In this document: one piece after another, positions 23,784 through 31,848 of the stretch
How the letters are laid out: each line of letters begins with the position of its first letter
How positions within the stretch are numbered: position 1 is the stretch's first letter
DNA from: Candidatus Poseidonia sp.
Lineage (GTDB): Archaea; Thermoplasmatota; Poseidoniia; Poseidoniales; Poseidoniaceae
Length of the DNA stretch: 33,619 nt
NCBI GenBank assembly: GCA_030829545.1
Contig: JAURAI010000013.1
Span: forward strand, 1-33,619
Reading direction: 5' to 3'
The notes under the pieces: generated by a model
The model's database searches: none
Told to the model about the DNA's origin: nothing
What the model saw: only the letters and a program-made list of their open reading frames with translations
Translations under genes and position numbers: made by a program

Positions 23784-24837
23784 CATGCGCCGCCACTTGT
23801 TCCCAATGGCCATGTTCATCGTGGTTCTTCTTTTGGCGCGGCAACTGTATCCATATGTTTCAGGTAACGACCCAACCGTGGTTGATGGATACACCGTCAT
23901 CAAGGTAGCAGGCGATTTGGGTGGCCCTACGTGCCTCGTATGGCATGATGCCGAACATCTCCTGATCTGCGACCGAGACAATGGTCAAATCAAGGAATTG
24001 AACATATCCAGCGATGAACGCCGTGTTCTTCTTTCAGGACTTGATCGGCCTCATGGATTCGCCCTTACATCAACTCATGCCTATGTCTCAGAGGCAGGGA
24101 AATTGACATCGTACAATTTCTCGGACCGAGGGCTTCTTGTTGACCCGACCGTACTGGTTGAAAGCATACCCGTCGGAAACCACCAAACCAATGCTGTGTC
24201 GATCATGCCCAACGGGACCCTGTTATGGCATAGTGGCTCAACATGCAACATTTGTGATGAAGCAGATCAGCGCAATGCTGCCTTGCTTTGGGTGAATGCT
24301 ACAACGGGCGAACATGGCGTTTACGCCAGCGGGGTAAGGAATTCATTTGACGGAGTTTGGGTCGGCGGTCACGGATATTTTTTCACAGACAACGGGCGAG
24401 ATTGGGAAGGCGACCATCCGCCCGAAGAATTGAATTTTCTTGTCGAAGGCGAATCCTACGGCTGGCCGGATGACGAACCTGACGACCCCGTTCCAGAAGG
24501 GACACTCGGACCAATCGGAACCTGGACTCCTCACACCTCAATGAACGGTATTGACGTGAGGCCTCCCAATTCCCCTCTCCCCGGACTCGAACCGAATGAA
24601 GGATTCACACTGTATGCGACCGTATACGGTTCGTGGAATACAATTCTTCCTCAAGGTCACGAAATTCTCCGTATTGACGTGACCTTTGACGATACAACAG
24701 CAACCTACGACACGTCCATCACGAAATTTGCCTGGGATGCTGGCACGCCGCTTCCGCTTGTGTTTCACCCAGACGGAACCTTGTACTACGCTATCTTTGG
24801 CAACGGCGGCACCCTGTACTCCATTGAATCTCTTTGA
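23776..24837 (+). CDS. Glucose/sorbosone dehydrogenase-like beta-propeller, membrane-anchored (353 aa)
   Basis: An N-terminal signal anchor (about 8-28) precedes a six-bladed GSDH-type propeller. Diagnostic parts are WHSGSTCNICDEADQRNAALLWVNATTGE, with a Cys pair spaced CNIC, then YASGVRNSFDGVWV and the block TDNGRDWEGDHPPEELNFLVEGESYGWP, which closely follows the sorbosone-dehydrogenase pattern. In known members this fold oxidises sugars with PQQ on the outside of the cell; PQQ use here is inferred. The start is GTG 23776, overlapping the upstream gene by eight bases, or ATG 23785 just after its stop. It may feed electrons to the copper domain encoded two genes upstream. Confidence 0.87.
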   Translation: MADMRRHLFPMAMFIVVLLLARQLYPYVSGNDPTVVDGYTVIKVAGDLGGPTCLVWHDAEHLLICDRDNGQIKELNISSDERRVLLSGLDRPHGFALTSTHAYVSEAGKLTSYNFSDRGLLVDPTVLVESIPVGNHQTNAVSIMPNGTLLWHSGSTCNICDEADQRNAALLWVNATTGEHGVYASGVRNSFDGVWVGGHGYFFTDNGRDWEGDHPPEELNFLVEGESYGWPDDEPDDPVPEGTLGPIGTWTPHTSMNGIDVRPPNSPLPGLEPNEGFTLYATVYGSWNTILPQGHEILRIDVTFDDTTATYDTSITKFAWDAGTPLPLVFHPDGTLYYAIFGNGGTLYSIESL

Positions 24838-24936
24838 GGAACCATTGCGATTCAAGGAATCGTCGTGGGAACGATGACACTGGTTTCAGTCAACGGCCTA
24901 TGGGCAGTCTCTTCAGAGCAGATGATGAATTTCCTG
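24838..24936. other. Convergent intergenic spacer
   Basis: Gap between the propeller gene (plus) and the CoA-binding gene (minus). It contains a small perfect hairpin GATTC-AAG-GAATC near 24849-24861 but no T-run on either strand. No gene seen. Confidence 0.4.
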
Positions 24937-25668
24937 TTATTCCTTAGGTGCAACGTGCGTCAGTCTTAGAGCCGCATCTTGCAGGTGTTCATCTGTTCGG
25001 ACAAGGCTGCGGATGTAGCGGGCTACGGTATGCTGGGATTCCCGGAGATCGTCAAGGTCGCCACACCACTCAAGGGTTGTAATTGGAGGATGGAATGCTT
25101 CTTGAGGGCCGTGAACGGTCCATACCGAACACCCATCCCCTTCTTCTGAAGCAATCTGTCGGTACCACGGGCCTGCGTTGGTAGGAGAATTTGCAGTAAG
25201 ATGGTGGCGTTTCACAAAGCGAACGATGCAGTCATCTACGATGTGCGGGAGGTCTGCTTCATTGAGCATTTCGAGGACATCTTCGTGCTCCGAGCCCGGC
25301 TGAAACCAGAGAAGCGGCATGGTTTCACGGTCAAAGCGAAAGAGCAGATTTTGAACGGCTTGTTTTGCTCGTTCAGGTGCCAAAAAGAACACGACGATTT
25401 CGGGGACTATGCCGTCCTCAATCGATGCGCGAATGGGGCGCCCAGCAATACTGCCTCCGGCATCTCGTGGGTGAACCGGTACCAATCTCCAGCCCGCATT
25501 GTCAAGGTCAAGGATGGCTTGGTGCGCCGGACGTTCTGGATTCATTCCTGAACCGAGGATGTGAATGCTCTGCGCCTCCACAACGGTGTTCAAAATATCG
25601 GGATGGGAATCTCGAAGCACATGAATACCTGTGGATGCCTGCTTTTCAAACAATGTCTTTGTGCTCAA
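24937..25668 (-). CDS. CoA-binding-domain (Rossmann) protein (243 aa)
   Basis: Residues about 30-155 form a CoA_binding_2/YccU-type Rossmann domain: SIHILGSGMNPERPAHQAI, then GWRLVPVHPRDAGGSIAGRP, then EIVVFFLAPERAKQAVQNLL, then MPLLWFQPGSEHEDVLEML, ending in DDCIVRFVKRH. A further 85 residues with Trp/Cys/His are not recognised and are absent from short family members. The role of this family is unclear; acyl-CoA or nucleotide sensing is possible. The only workable start is TTG 25668, with no Shine-Dalgarno. The gene is divergent from the SDR gene with a 41-base shared promoter region. Confidence 0.85.
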   Translation of the reverse strand: MSTKTLFEKQASTGIHVLRDSHPDILNTVVEAQSIHILGSGMNPERPAHQAILDLDNAGWRLVPVHPRDAGGSIAGRPIRASIEDGIVPEIVVFFLAPERAKQAVQNLLFRFDRETMPLLWFQPGSEHEDVLEMLNEADLPHIVDDCIVRFVKRHHLTANSPTNAGPWYRQIASEEGDGCSVWTVHGPQEAFHPPITTLEWCGDLDDLRESQHTVARYIRSLVRTDEHLQDAALRLTHVAPKE

Positions 25669-25679
25669 GGAAACAGGAA

Positions 25680-25687
25680 TATAAAAA
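25680..25687 (+). promoter_or_regulatory. TATA box of the SDR gene
   Basis: TATAAAAA is centred about 27 bases before ATG 25710, with only a weak AGGA near the start codon, which suggests a leaderless transcript. It lies in the short divergent spacer next to the CoA-binding gene. Confidence 0.6.
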
Positions 25688-25709
25688 CTAACAGAAATGA
25701 TAGGATTGT

Positions 25710-26441
25710 ATGAGTAAATCGTTTCTTTTAATCGGCGGTAGCAGCGATATCGGCTTGGTTCTCGGCGAACGTCTTCTTGAACAGGGGCACCATGTCACCC
25801 TTTTTGCCCGCGATGTGGAGCGTACCAGTGCACTTGAAGCCAAAGGGGCAACGGTGATTCACGGGGACGCACTTGACGAAACCGCCGTACAACAAGCCGT
25901 AGCTTCTGCATCAGAACATGCTCCCGACGGACTCGCTGGTATCGCACACCTGGTAGGGTCCATCGCACTTCGTCCACCACACGCAACAAAATTAGAGGAC
26001 TTTGAACAGGTAATTGCAACAAATTTGACGTCTGCATTTTTGACATTGAAGACCGGAGGGAAATCAATGATCAAATCAGGAGGAGGCCGTATGGTGTTCG
26101 TTTCCAGCGTTGCCGGAAGCTATGGATTGACCAACCACGAAGCCATTGCAGCAGCCAAAGGTGGCTTGGAAGCGATGGTGCGCTCAGCAGCCTCAACCTA
26201 TGCCAAGCGCGGCATCCGGGTCAATGCAGTCGCACCGGGTCTTACCGATACACGCCTTGCAGCGACGGTTCTACGCTCAGATGCGATACGAGAAGCCTCG
26301 GTTTCCATGATTCCCCTTCACCGGCTCAATCAACCCGAAGAAGTGGCAAATAGCATGGCGTGGCTCTTGACCGACGCTCCAGATAATCTCACAGGACAAA
26401 TCCTCCACCTCGATGGCGGAATGGCGAAATTACGGGGTTGA
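25710..26441 (+). CDS. Short-chain dehydrogenase/reductase-like protein lacking catalytic Tyr (243 aa)
   Basis: Classical SDR fold: dinucleotide loop GGSSDIG at 9-15, N105 in TNLTSAF, the Ser of VFVSSVAGS near 132-133, and K150. The usual YxxxK is I146-A-A-A-K150 within NHEAIAAAKGG, so the general-acid Tyr is replaced by Ile. I recall other SDRs with the same HEAIAAAK pattern, so this looks like a subfamily trait rather than damage. The terminal LTGQILHLDGGMAKL is normal. The FAD oxidoreductase gene follows at once. The substrate is unknown, and a non-canonical mechanism or a binding role is possible. Confidence 0.93.
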   Translation: MSKSFLLIGGSSDIGLVLGERLLEQGHHVTLFARDVERTSALEAKGATVIHGDALDETAVQQAVASASEHAPDGLAGIAHLVGSIALRPPHATKLEDFEQVIATNLTSAFLTLKTGGKSMIKSGGGRMVFVSSVAGSYGLTNHEAIAAAKGGLEAMVRSAASTYAKRGIRVNAVAPGLTDTRLAATVLRSDAIREASVSMIPLHRLNQPEEVANSMAWLLTDAPDNLTGQILHLDGGMAKLRG

Positions 26442-26445
26442 ACGG

Positions 26446-27687
26446 ATGAACATCGGGGTGATAGGTGCCGGCATCGCCGGTCTTGCCGTCGCCCTCGGAC
26501 TTGAACGTGCAGGCCATCAAGTTACGATCTTTGAAGCAGAAGACACCATTGGCGGCAGAATGCGAACGGTGGAACACGAAGGCCAACAATACGATCTCGG
26601 ATTCCATGTCCTTCACACGGCGTACCCAACGGTGCAACGGTGGATTGACCTTGATGCATTGGAAGCAAAACCAATGGACTCATGCACTGTTTCCATTGAC
26701 CCAAGCACAGGCCGCCGCCGCGTTCTTGGAGATGCATTACGGGCGCCCAAGTATCTCCTCCCAACCCTCAAAGCGGTTGGCGTACGAGACGGTCTTCGTT
26801 TTCTCAAATGGCGCCTCAGCACGTCAGCAAGCGATCTTGAGCGGCCGCTTGACAGACCCTCAGCAACGGTGGAACATGGGCTTCGAAAGCGTAGATTCCG
26901 TCCTTCCACGCGACGGGTTCTCGGGCCGCTTTTCGCAGGCATCACGCTCGACCCGACGCTGTCAGAACGCTTTTCCTTTGCAGAATTTACGTGGGGAGCT
27001 ATGTCACATGGCAGCATGGTTGTTCCCAAAAACGGCATCGGTGCCGTCCCACAACAACTCGCTGACCAGTTGGACCGAACCCACATCCATCTCTCAACAA
27101 AAGTAGTCGATGTATCTGCAATTTCGGTGACCACGGCACATCAAACTCATGCCTTTGACCACGTGGTGCTTGCAACGCCACAGCATGTCACTTCAGCGTT
27201 GCTTCCCAATGCAAAACCAGTTCATACTCCGACAGAACGCCTCACCTCTACCGTGGCTTTCATGGCCTCTCGCTCACCCTATTCTCAAGCACGTTTGTTG
27301 CTTAACGAGGGTTGGGGCTCGCAGGGCCGTGAGGTATTGCATGTTCACATACCCACCAATCTTCATCCAAGAAGTGACGGCCAAGAGGTCATCATCGCCA
27401 CCTTGGTAGGCGATGCTGCCCAACGGCCCGAACCCGACAAGGTTCTTGGTGAACTTCGACAGTGGTTTGGCGAACAAGTTGACCGATGGTCCTACGCCTA
27501 TACGACCACAGTTCGTCACGCCCTCCCCCACACAGACCCGAACCATCACCAGCGAAGAGTGAATAACCTGACAGTTGATGGCGTATTTGTCGTGGGCGAC
27601 CACCGTGCGCACCCCTCGGTGCAAGGAGCCCTTGCCAGCGCTGAACATCTCCTCCAACACCTGAACATCCCCCTACCAATGAAGTGA
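26446..27687 (+). CDS. FAD-dependent amine-oxidase/phytoene-desaturase-like oxidoreductase
   Basis: N-terminal Rossmann motif GVIGAGIAGLAVALGLERAG at about 4-23, followed by FEAEDTIGGRMRT, the standard FAD-binding pair of this superfamily. The C-terminal FAD block is VDGVFVVGDHRAHPSVQGALASAEHLLQ. Members act on amines, protoporphyrinogen or carotenoid precursors; nothing here fixes the substrate. I prefer ATG 26446 because it places the first strand normally; ATG 26413 would add 11 residues and overlap the SDR gene by 29 bases. It sits between the SDR and the Rieske gene, four bases before the latter, in one operon. Length 413. Confidence 0.93.
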   Translation: MNIGVIGAGIAGLAVALGLERAGHQVTIFEAEDTIGGRMRTVEHEGQQYDLGFHVLHTAYPTVQRWIDLDALEAKPMDSCTVSIDPSTGRRRVLGDALRAPKYLLPTLKAVGVRDGLRFLKWRLSTSASDLERPLDRPSATVEHGLRKRRFRPSTRRVLGPLFAGITLDPTLSERFSFAEFTWGAMSHGSMVVPKNGIGAVPQQLADQLDRTHIHLSTKVVDVSAISVTTAHQTHAFDHVVLATPQHVTSALLPNAKPVHTPTERLTSTVAFMASRSPYSQARLLLNEGWGSQGREVLHVHIPTNLHPRSDGQEVIIATLVGDAAQRPEPDKVLGELRQWFGEQVDRWSYAYTTTVRHALPHTDPNHHQRRVNNLTVDGVFVVGDHRAHPSVQGALASAEHLLQHLNIPLPMK

Positions 27688-27691
27688 TACA

Positions 27692-28048
27692 ATGAAGTGG
27701 AACAATGCAATCAAAGCTAAACGGCTGAAAGACGGAAAGAAGAAAATGGTGGCTGTCAGAGGAAAAATGATCATGGTTGGCCGACAAGATGGGGCTCTTT
27801 TTGCTACTGAGGCCCTGTGCCGCCACATGCGCTGGCCGCTCGCTTGGGGTGGAAAAGTTGAGGACGGATGCGTTCGCTGTCCCCTTCACCAAACCACCCA
27901 CAAGATCGAAGACGGCTCACTGCAAGAATGGGCACCCTTCCCTCTCTTTCCACCTTTTGGAAAGGTAGTTGGAAAACTCTCACGCCAAAAAGACCTCACA
28001 ATTTATCCAGTGAGAGAGCACGAGGGTATGATTCAAGTTGAATTTTGA
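27692..28048 (+). CDS. Rieske [2Fe-2S] protein (118 aa)
   Basis: Small soluble Rieske protein. The cluster ligands are C43-x-H45 in ALCRHMRWPL and C63-x2-H66 in CPLHQTTH, with the expected spacing of about 18 residues. The C-terminal part LTIYPVREHEGMIQVEF is the usual Rieske closing strand. There is no membrane anchor, so it resembles ferredoxin-type Rieske components that pass electrons to an oxygenase or oxidoreductase. It starts four bases after the FAD oxidoreductase stop, so the two may form a redox pair. No large oxygenase subunit is present nearby. Confidence 0.94.
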   Translation: MKWNNAIKAKRLKDGKKKMVAVRGKMIMVGRQDGALFATEALCRHMRWPLAWGGKVEDGCVRCPLHQTTHKIEDGSLQEWAPFPLFPPFGKVVGKLSRQKDLTIYPVREHEGMIQVEF

Positions 28049-28152
28049 AGATTTCCATCGCCGATAACGGGCTCAAGAACTTGGCCTGCCAGCGAAATCA
28101 TTCATTAGGTGACTCAAGGAATCACCACATAAGCCGTGAAGGAAGTGTTGAC

Positions 28153-28899
28153 ATGGACATCCTCATCATTCTCGGACTCTTTGGCTGTGTCTTGGCAGCC
28201 GCTTTGACCGTGCCAGCGGGCTTCGGACTTGCTACCATGACCACACCCATATTCCTCATTTGGTTTGAACCGCATCAAGCCATTGCCGGCGTGGCCATCG
28301 TCCACGGTGCCCATAATGCGATCAAAGCTCACATGCTGCGCCAGCACATCGACAAGGACGCACTGAGGCGATTCGGATGGGCGCTTCTTCTCGGGGCTCT
28401 CATCGGTGCGTTGCTGCACCTCGTCATCCCGTCTGACCCCCTGCTCCTTTTGGTGGGTCTTGCCTTGGTCTTGCTACCAATACTGAAAGTAAGTGAACGA
28501 TGGTCGAGCATCCGTTTGCCTGAAGCCGAAGACCGAATCGGAGGTTTTGGTTCTGGATTCATGGGCGGATTGACGGGTCATCAGGGGGCACTGCGTGCTA
28601 TGTTTTTGCAACCCCGACTTCCGGATAAATCCGAATACGCTGCAACCGCTGCAGTTCTGGCACTTGTTGTTGATATGACCCGCATCCCCGTCTATCTTTG
28701 GAATGACATTGCAGTGCTGACCGACCAACCGCTGCTTCTGTTTGCTTTTGTTGTAGCCGCCCTTGTGGGGGCTCGCCTTGGGAAGCGGTGGTTGGAGAAA
28801 TGGAAGCGCGATGATATCCAAAAAGGCATCATGGTGGGTTTGGTAATAACAGGTTTCATTTACATCAGAGAAGCGCTCGTTGCGCTTTCATCAGCGTGA
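28153..28899 (+). CDS. TauE/SafE-family (DUF81-like) membrane permease (248 aa)
   Basis: Seven to eight hydrophobic helices over the whole length. The first (about 3-22) has FGCVLAAALTVPAGFGLATMTTP. Two half-repeats related by GFGSGFMGGLTGHQGALRAMF fit TauE/SafE proteins, which export or import sulfite, sulfoacetate or other organic anions. I start at ATG 28153; the open frame extends 36 codons upstream, but that part is not hydrophobic and overlaps the Rieske stop. A weak AAGGAAG lies 11 bases before this ATG. The 104-base spacer suggests possible separate expression. Its last nine bases overlap the convergent aminotransferase gene. Confidence 0.88.
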   Translation: MDILIILGLFGCVLAAALTVPAGFGLATMTTPIFLIWFEPHQAIAGVAIVHGAHNAIKAHMLRQHIDKDALRRFGWALLLGALIGALLHLVIPSDPLLLLVGLALVLLPILKVSERWSSIRLPEAEDRIGGFGSGFMGGLTGHQGALRAMFLQPRLPDKSEYAATAAVLALVVDMTRIPVYLWNDIAVLTDQPLLLFAFVVAALVGARLGKRWLEKWKRDDIQKGIMVGLVITGFIYIREALVALSSA

Positions 28900-30027
28900 T
28901 TCCAGCCATTGACGCAGGCGTTGAACGCCTTCGTGAATGATTTCAATCGAGGTAGCATAACTGATGCGAATCAAACCCTCACCACCCTTCATGAGTGAAC
29001 CCGGAATGACTTGTACCCGTGCCTTTTCAAGCGCTTCGGTTGCGAATTCAAGGTCGGTCATGCCCGTTCCAGTAATGTCTGCTAAAATGTAGAAAGCACC
29101 CTCTGGCTCAGGCACAACAACGCCTGGGAGTGATGAAAACGCCTCATGTGCGACACCACGTCGCTCTCGAAATGCATCTTCCATGACCCGGACCTCTTGG
29201 TCAAGTCCCAAGGCAACGGTCGCTGCGGGCATCAAAAAGGTGGCAACGTGAGTTGCAGCACTGACATTGATTTTCTTGACTCCGTCCATGACCTCGGTAG
29301 AACCGGTAATCCATCCAAGTCTCCACCCGGTCATGGCCCATCCCTTGGACCATCCACCGATCGTAATCGTACGTTCAGCACCGCCTTCAAATTCACAGGG
29401 AGATGTATATCCCTCATCGGTCCAAACCAAGGTAGAATAAATCATATCATCAAGAATCCAGAGGTCGTGGCGAACAGCAAATTCAACCAGTGCTTTGGTT
29501 TCTTCACGGGTGTACACAGCACCTGTGGGATTGTTGGGTGAATTGATGATGATCGCCTTTGTTTGGGGACTAACGTGCGCCTCCAACGCCTCCATGTTCG
29601 GGTGATAATTTTCTCGCTTGACAGGGACATGAATGGGGGTTGCCCCCGTGAGGCGAACCATGCCGTCGTAAGAGGGCCAAGCGGGTGAGAGAAGAAGCAC
29701 TTCATCTCCGGGTGCAAGAACTGCCATCATTCCGTAGAGGAGAGCCTGCTTGCAGCCGGGAGTAATGACGACATCGCTGGGTTTTGTTTGGATATTGAAT
29801 TTCGAGAGATGCTCAGTGACTGCACCGCACAGCGCTTCGCTGCCCTGAGGGCGCGTGTAAGCGGTTTCCCCACGGTCAAGGGCAGCCTTCGCTTCATCAA
29901 CGACGGGGCGCGGCGTGTCAAAGTCGGGTTGACCAACGGTGAAGCGAATAACTTCAGGTCCAGGGGGCGCGAGGAAAGCCGCAAATCCTGACCCCACGAG
30001 GTCCAAGTTCGGATTTAGTTCAGGCAT
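28891..30027 (-). CDS. Class I/II PLP-dependent aminotransferase (378 aa)
   Basis: Fold-type I aminotransferase related to aspartate/aromatic aminotransferases. GQPDFDTPRPV (about 32-42) and YTRPQGSEAL open the fold, N165-N166-P-T-G and D194-M-I-Y197 contact PLP, and K228 in SKGWAMTGWRLGW is the Schiff-base lysine. The C-terminal GEGLIRISYATS carries the substrate-carboxylate Arg. The substrate amino acid is not determined. A strong GGGGAGG lies before ATG 30027. Transcribed from the same strand as the tRNA-Cys upstream. Confidence 0.95.
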   Translation of the reverse strand: MPELNPNLDLVGSGFAAFLAPPGPEVIRFTVGQPDFDTPRPVVDEAKAALDRGETAYTRPQGSEALCGAVTEHLSKFNIQTKPSDVVITPGCKQALLYGMMAVLAPGDEVLLLSPAWPSYDGMVRLTGATPIHVPVKRENYHPNMEALEAHVSPQTKAIIINSPNNPTGAVYTREETKALVEFAVRHDLWILDDMIYSTLVWTDEGYTSPCEFEGGAERTITIGGWSKGWAMTGWRLGWITGSTEVMDGVKKINVSAATHVATFLMPAATVALGLDQEVRVMEDAFRERRGVAHEAFSSLPGVVVPEPEGAFYILADITGTGMTDLEFATEALEKARVQVIPGSLMKGGEGLIRISYATSIEIIHEGVQRLRQWLESR

Positions 30028-30119
30028 GTCCCTTTCCTCCCCTTGACCGGTCTGATATGCTGCGGTGCTCTCGTTTGGCTTTCAACTCTCGCATCACGAA
30101 TGGAGTCATCGTTTGATTT

Positions 30120-30193
30120 TGGAGCACGGACTGGGATTTGAACCCAGGTAAGAGGATTTGCAATCCCCGACGTAACCGCTCCGACATCCGTGC
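30120..30193 (-). tRNA. tRNA-Cys (GCA) with encoded CCA
   Basis: The minus strand folds to a cloverleaf. The seven-base-pair acceptor stem GCACGGA / TCCGTGC is perfect, with U73 as discriminator (30123), the cysteine identity base. The anticodon loop TTGCAAA has GCA at 30159-30161. The T arm is CTGGG-TTCAAAT-CCCAG. The 3' CCA is genomically encoded at 30120-30122. No intron is visible. Upstream on the minus strand, a TTGAAATAG element near 30218-30227 could serve as its TATA box. Confidence 0.95.
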
Positions 30194-30327
30194 TTTAAAC
30201 ACGCCAACGATAACCCCTATTTCAACGCGCCTTTTCCCGATGTTTTCATTCCATTTTGGGAAAAATTGCCGTGGGGAATGGATGAAGGAGGAGATTTGTT
30301 TAAACGAACCTTTGCCGAGGCTAAGAC

Positions 30328-31197
30328 ATGGCAGAAGGAGATGAAGGAAGGACGAGTCCGCCAAATGAGAAGCCTTTTTTTGCAATCGATGACGAGGCAT
30401 CAACCGGAACATCTTCACCCCCCCCGACATCATTATTCATGGGCTCATTGGACACCTCTGTTTCAACCGCCTCTTCTCCACCTCCTGCACAATTAACGGG
30501 GGACGTCTCGGTGCTTTCTGGCGGCCATGCCTTCACACTGCCCGAAGTTGCACAAAAGCAAGGAATGCAATGGGGGCAATTTTTTCTTGGAATGGGCCTT
30601 CCCTTTGTGGTCATCATCGTGATGATGTTCATCTTAGGGTTCGCTGAATCTCGAGACGATTATGATGATTACTGGCGTTACGAAACCATCAACGCCATGA
30701 GTGAAGATAATTCAACCTTTGAATTCAGTATTGAACCCGAAGAAGATGAATATCCTGATGGCGTCTATCAGCCAATGCAAGAATTGGCGAATCAATCGTT
30801 AACCATCCGAATTGATGCTTATGGCGAGCAAATGTCGAGAACTGACGTGTATCAATATAATTACTCTAACTTCGAATCGAAAACCATTGGATACTATGAA
30901 CCATCAAACGGCACGGTCTTTTTCCAACTTGATGGCGCATCAGCGGAATCCCTCATGTTTGAGGTCACTTACATTGACCAAGATTACCATGATGAGGGCG
31001 ACAATAATCTCGTTGTTGAAATAATGGAAGGTGCTTTTTGCATGCTCCCCTTCATCTATGTCGGTGCAATCATCACCTCGTTTGTTAAGGGAAGGAAATC
31101 TCTTGGATATGGATTGATCACAGCCTTTCCACTTGCTTTTGTTGTCCTACCGGCTCTTTTCTTCATCCTCCTCGTCATCGCCTTCGGCGGATTGTGA
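30328..31197 (+). CDS. Membrane protein, unknown (289 aa)
   Basis: Residues 1-75 are a Ser/Pro/Thr-rich, probably disordered cytosolic part. A hydrophobic helix follows at about 83-105. Residues about 106-230 form an acidic, strand-rich external domain with Tyr/Asp clusters (SRDDYDDYWRYE, EPEEDEYPDGVY). Two helices at about 236-255 and 265-288 end the protein. No family recognised. A TTTAAAC element near 30299-30305 lies about 26 bases before ATG 30328, and there is no Shine-Dalgarno, so the transcript may be leaderless. The GNAT gene begins inside this stop codon. Confidence 0.8.
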   Translation: MAEGDEGRTSPPNEKPFFAIDDEASTGTSSPPPTSLFMGSLDTSVSTASSPPPAQLTGDVSVLSGGHAFTLPEVAQKQGMQWGQFFLGMGLPFVVIIVMMFILGFAESRDDYDDYWRYETINAMSEDNSTFEFSIEPEEDEYPDGVYQPMQELANQSLTIRIDAYGEQMSRTDVYQYNYSNFESKTIGYYEPSNGTVFFQLDGASAESLMFEVTYIDQDYHDEGDNNLVVEIMEGAFCMLPFIYVGAIITSFVKGRKSLGYGLITAFPLAFVVLPALFFILLVIAFGGL

Positions 31198-31718
31198 TGT
31201 CAATGCTGCATTCCCTGCACGGCAAGCCAAGCGAACCTTACTACGCAACCCGGTATGCCGTACTACGCCAACCCCTTGGCATGCCTCTTGGGAGTGAACG
31301 TTTGGATGATGATGCAGAAGCTGTTCACGCATGGGTCGGCGAGCACGACTCGGTCGTTGCGGTGGGGCGTGCTCATATCATTCCAGAAGATTCGGACGGT
31401 TCAGGTGCTGATCACAAAGGTCCTGGGGCGGCCACCATACCAGCATTCGGGCCGCTTGCAACTCAAACAGCGTCACGACCCGCCTTCCAAATCCGGCAAA
31501 TGGGTACGCTACCTAACCATCAACGAAGGGGCCATGCAGCGAAGGTCCTCGCGCGTCTCGAAGAGGTCATGGTCGAAGAATTTGGTTGCCGTACCGGTCT
31601 TTTACAAGCTCGTGAACACGCCATCCCCTTCTATGCATCGCAAGGATGGATCTTGATTGACGAGCACTATGAAATCGGTGAAATCGGACCACATCGCTCC
31701 ATGATCAAGCGATTTTAA
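31197..31718 (+). CDS. GNAT-family N-acetyltransferase (173 aa)
   Basis: Acetyl-CoA-dependent acetyltransferase fold. Motif A is QIRQMGTLPNHQRRGHAAKVLARLEE, with the Q-x-x-G-x-A pyrophosphate loop, and motif B is AIPFYASQGW. The target cannot be predicted. ATG 31197 overlaps the preceding stop in TGATG, showing translational coupling to the membrane protein; GTG 31194 would add one residue. Confidence 0.9.
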   Translation: MSMLHSLHGKPSEPYYATRYAVLRQPLGMPLGSERLDDDAEAVHAWVGEHDSVVAVGRAHIIPEDSDGSGADHKGPGAATIPAFGPLATQTASRPAFQIRQMGTLPNHQRRGHAAKVLARLEEVMVEEFGCRTGLLQAREHAIPFYASQGWILIDEHYEIGEIGPHRSMIKRF

Positions 31719-31848
31719 GGTTGAAGAGTATATATTTGCTCACTTGAACATTATACCAATAGCAGGTTCCACGAATCCCCAATTATAATTAAAAAATGAT
31801 AATTTATGGTAAAAAAGATGGATTTGCGCCCGAAAGGAGGGGACAAAG
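31719..31848. promoter_or_regulatory. AT-rich promoter/leader region
   Basis: Spacer before the 272-aa gene. It contains TATATATTT (31731-31739 region) and a second AT-rich stretch, ATTATAATTAAAAAATGATAATTTA split around 31782-31806, both TATA-like. It ends in AAGGAGGGG, six bases before ATG 31849, the strongest Shine-Dalgarno in the window. The transcript therefore has a leader, in contrast to the leaderless genes elsewhere. Confidence 0.5.

Noticed and set aside
28045-28152. 36-codon upstream extension of the TauE-like permease
   Set aside because: The extension is polar, overlaps the Rieske stop and lacks family similarity; the hydrophobic protein begins at ATG 28153.
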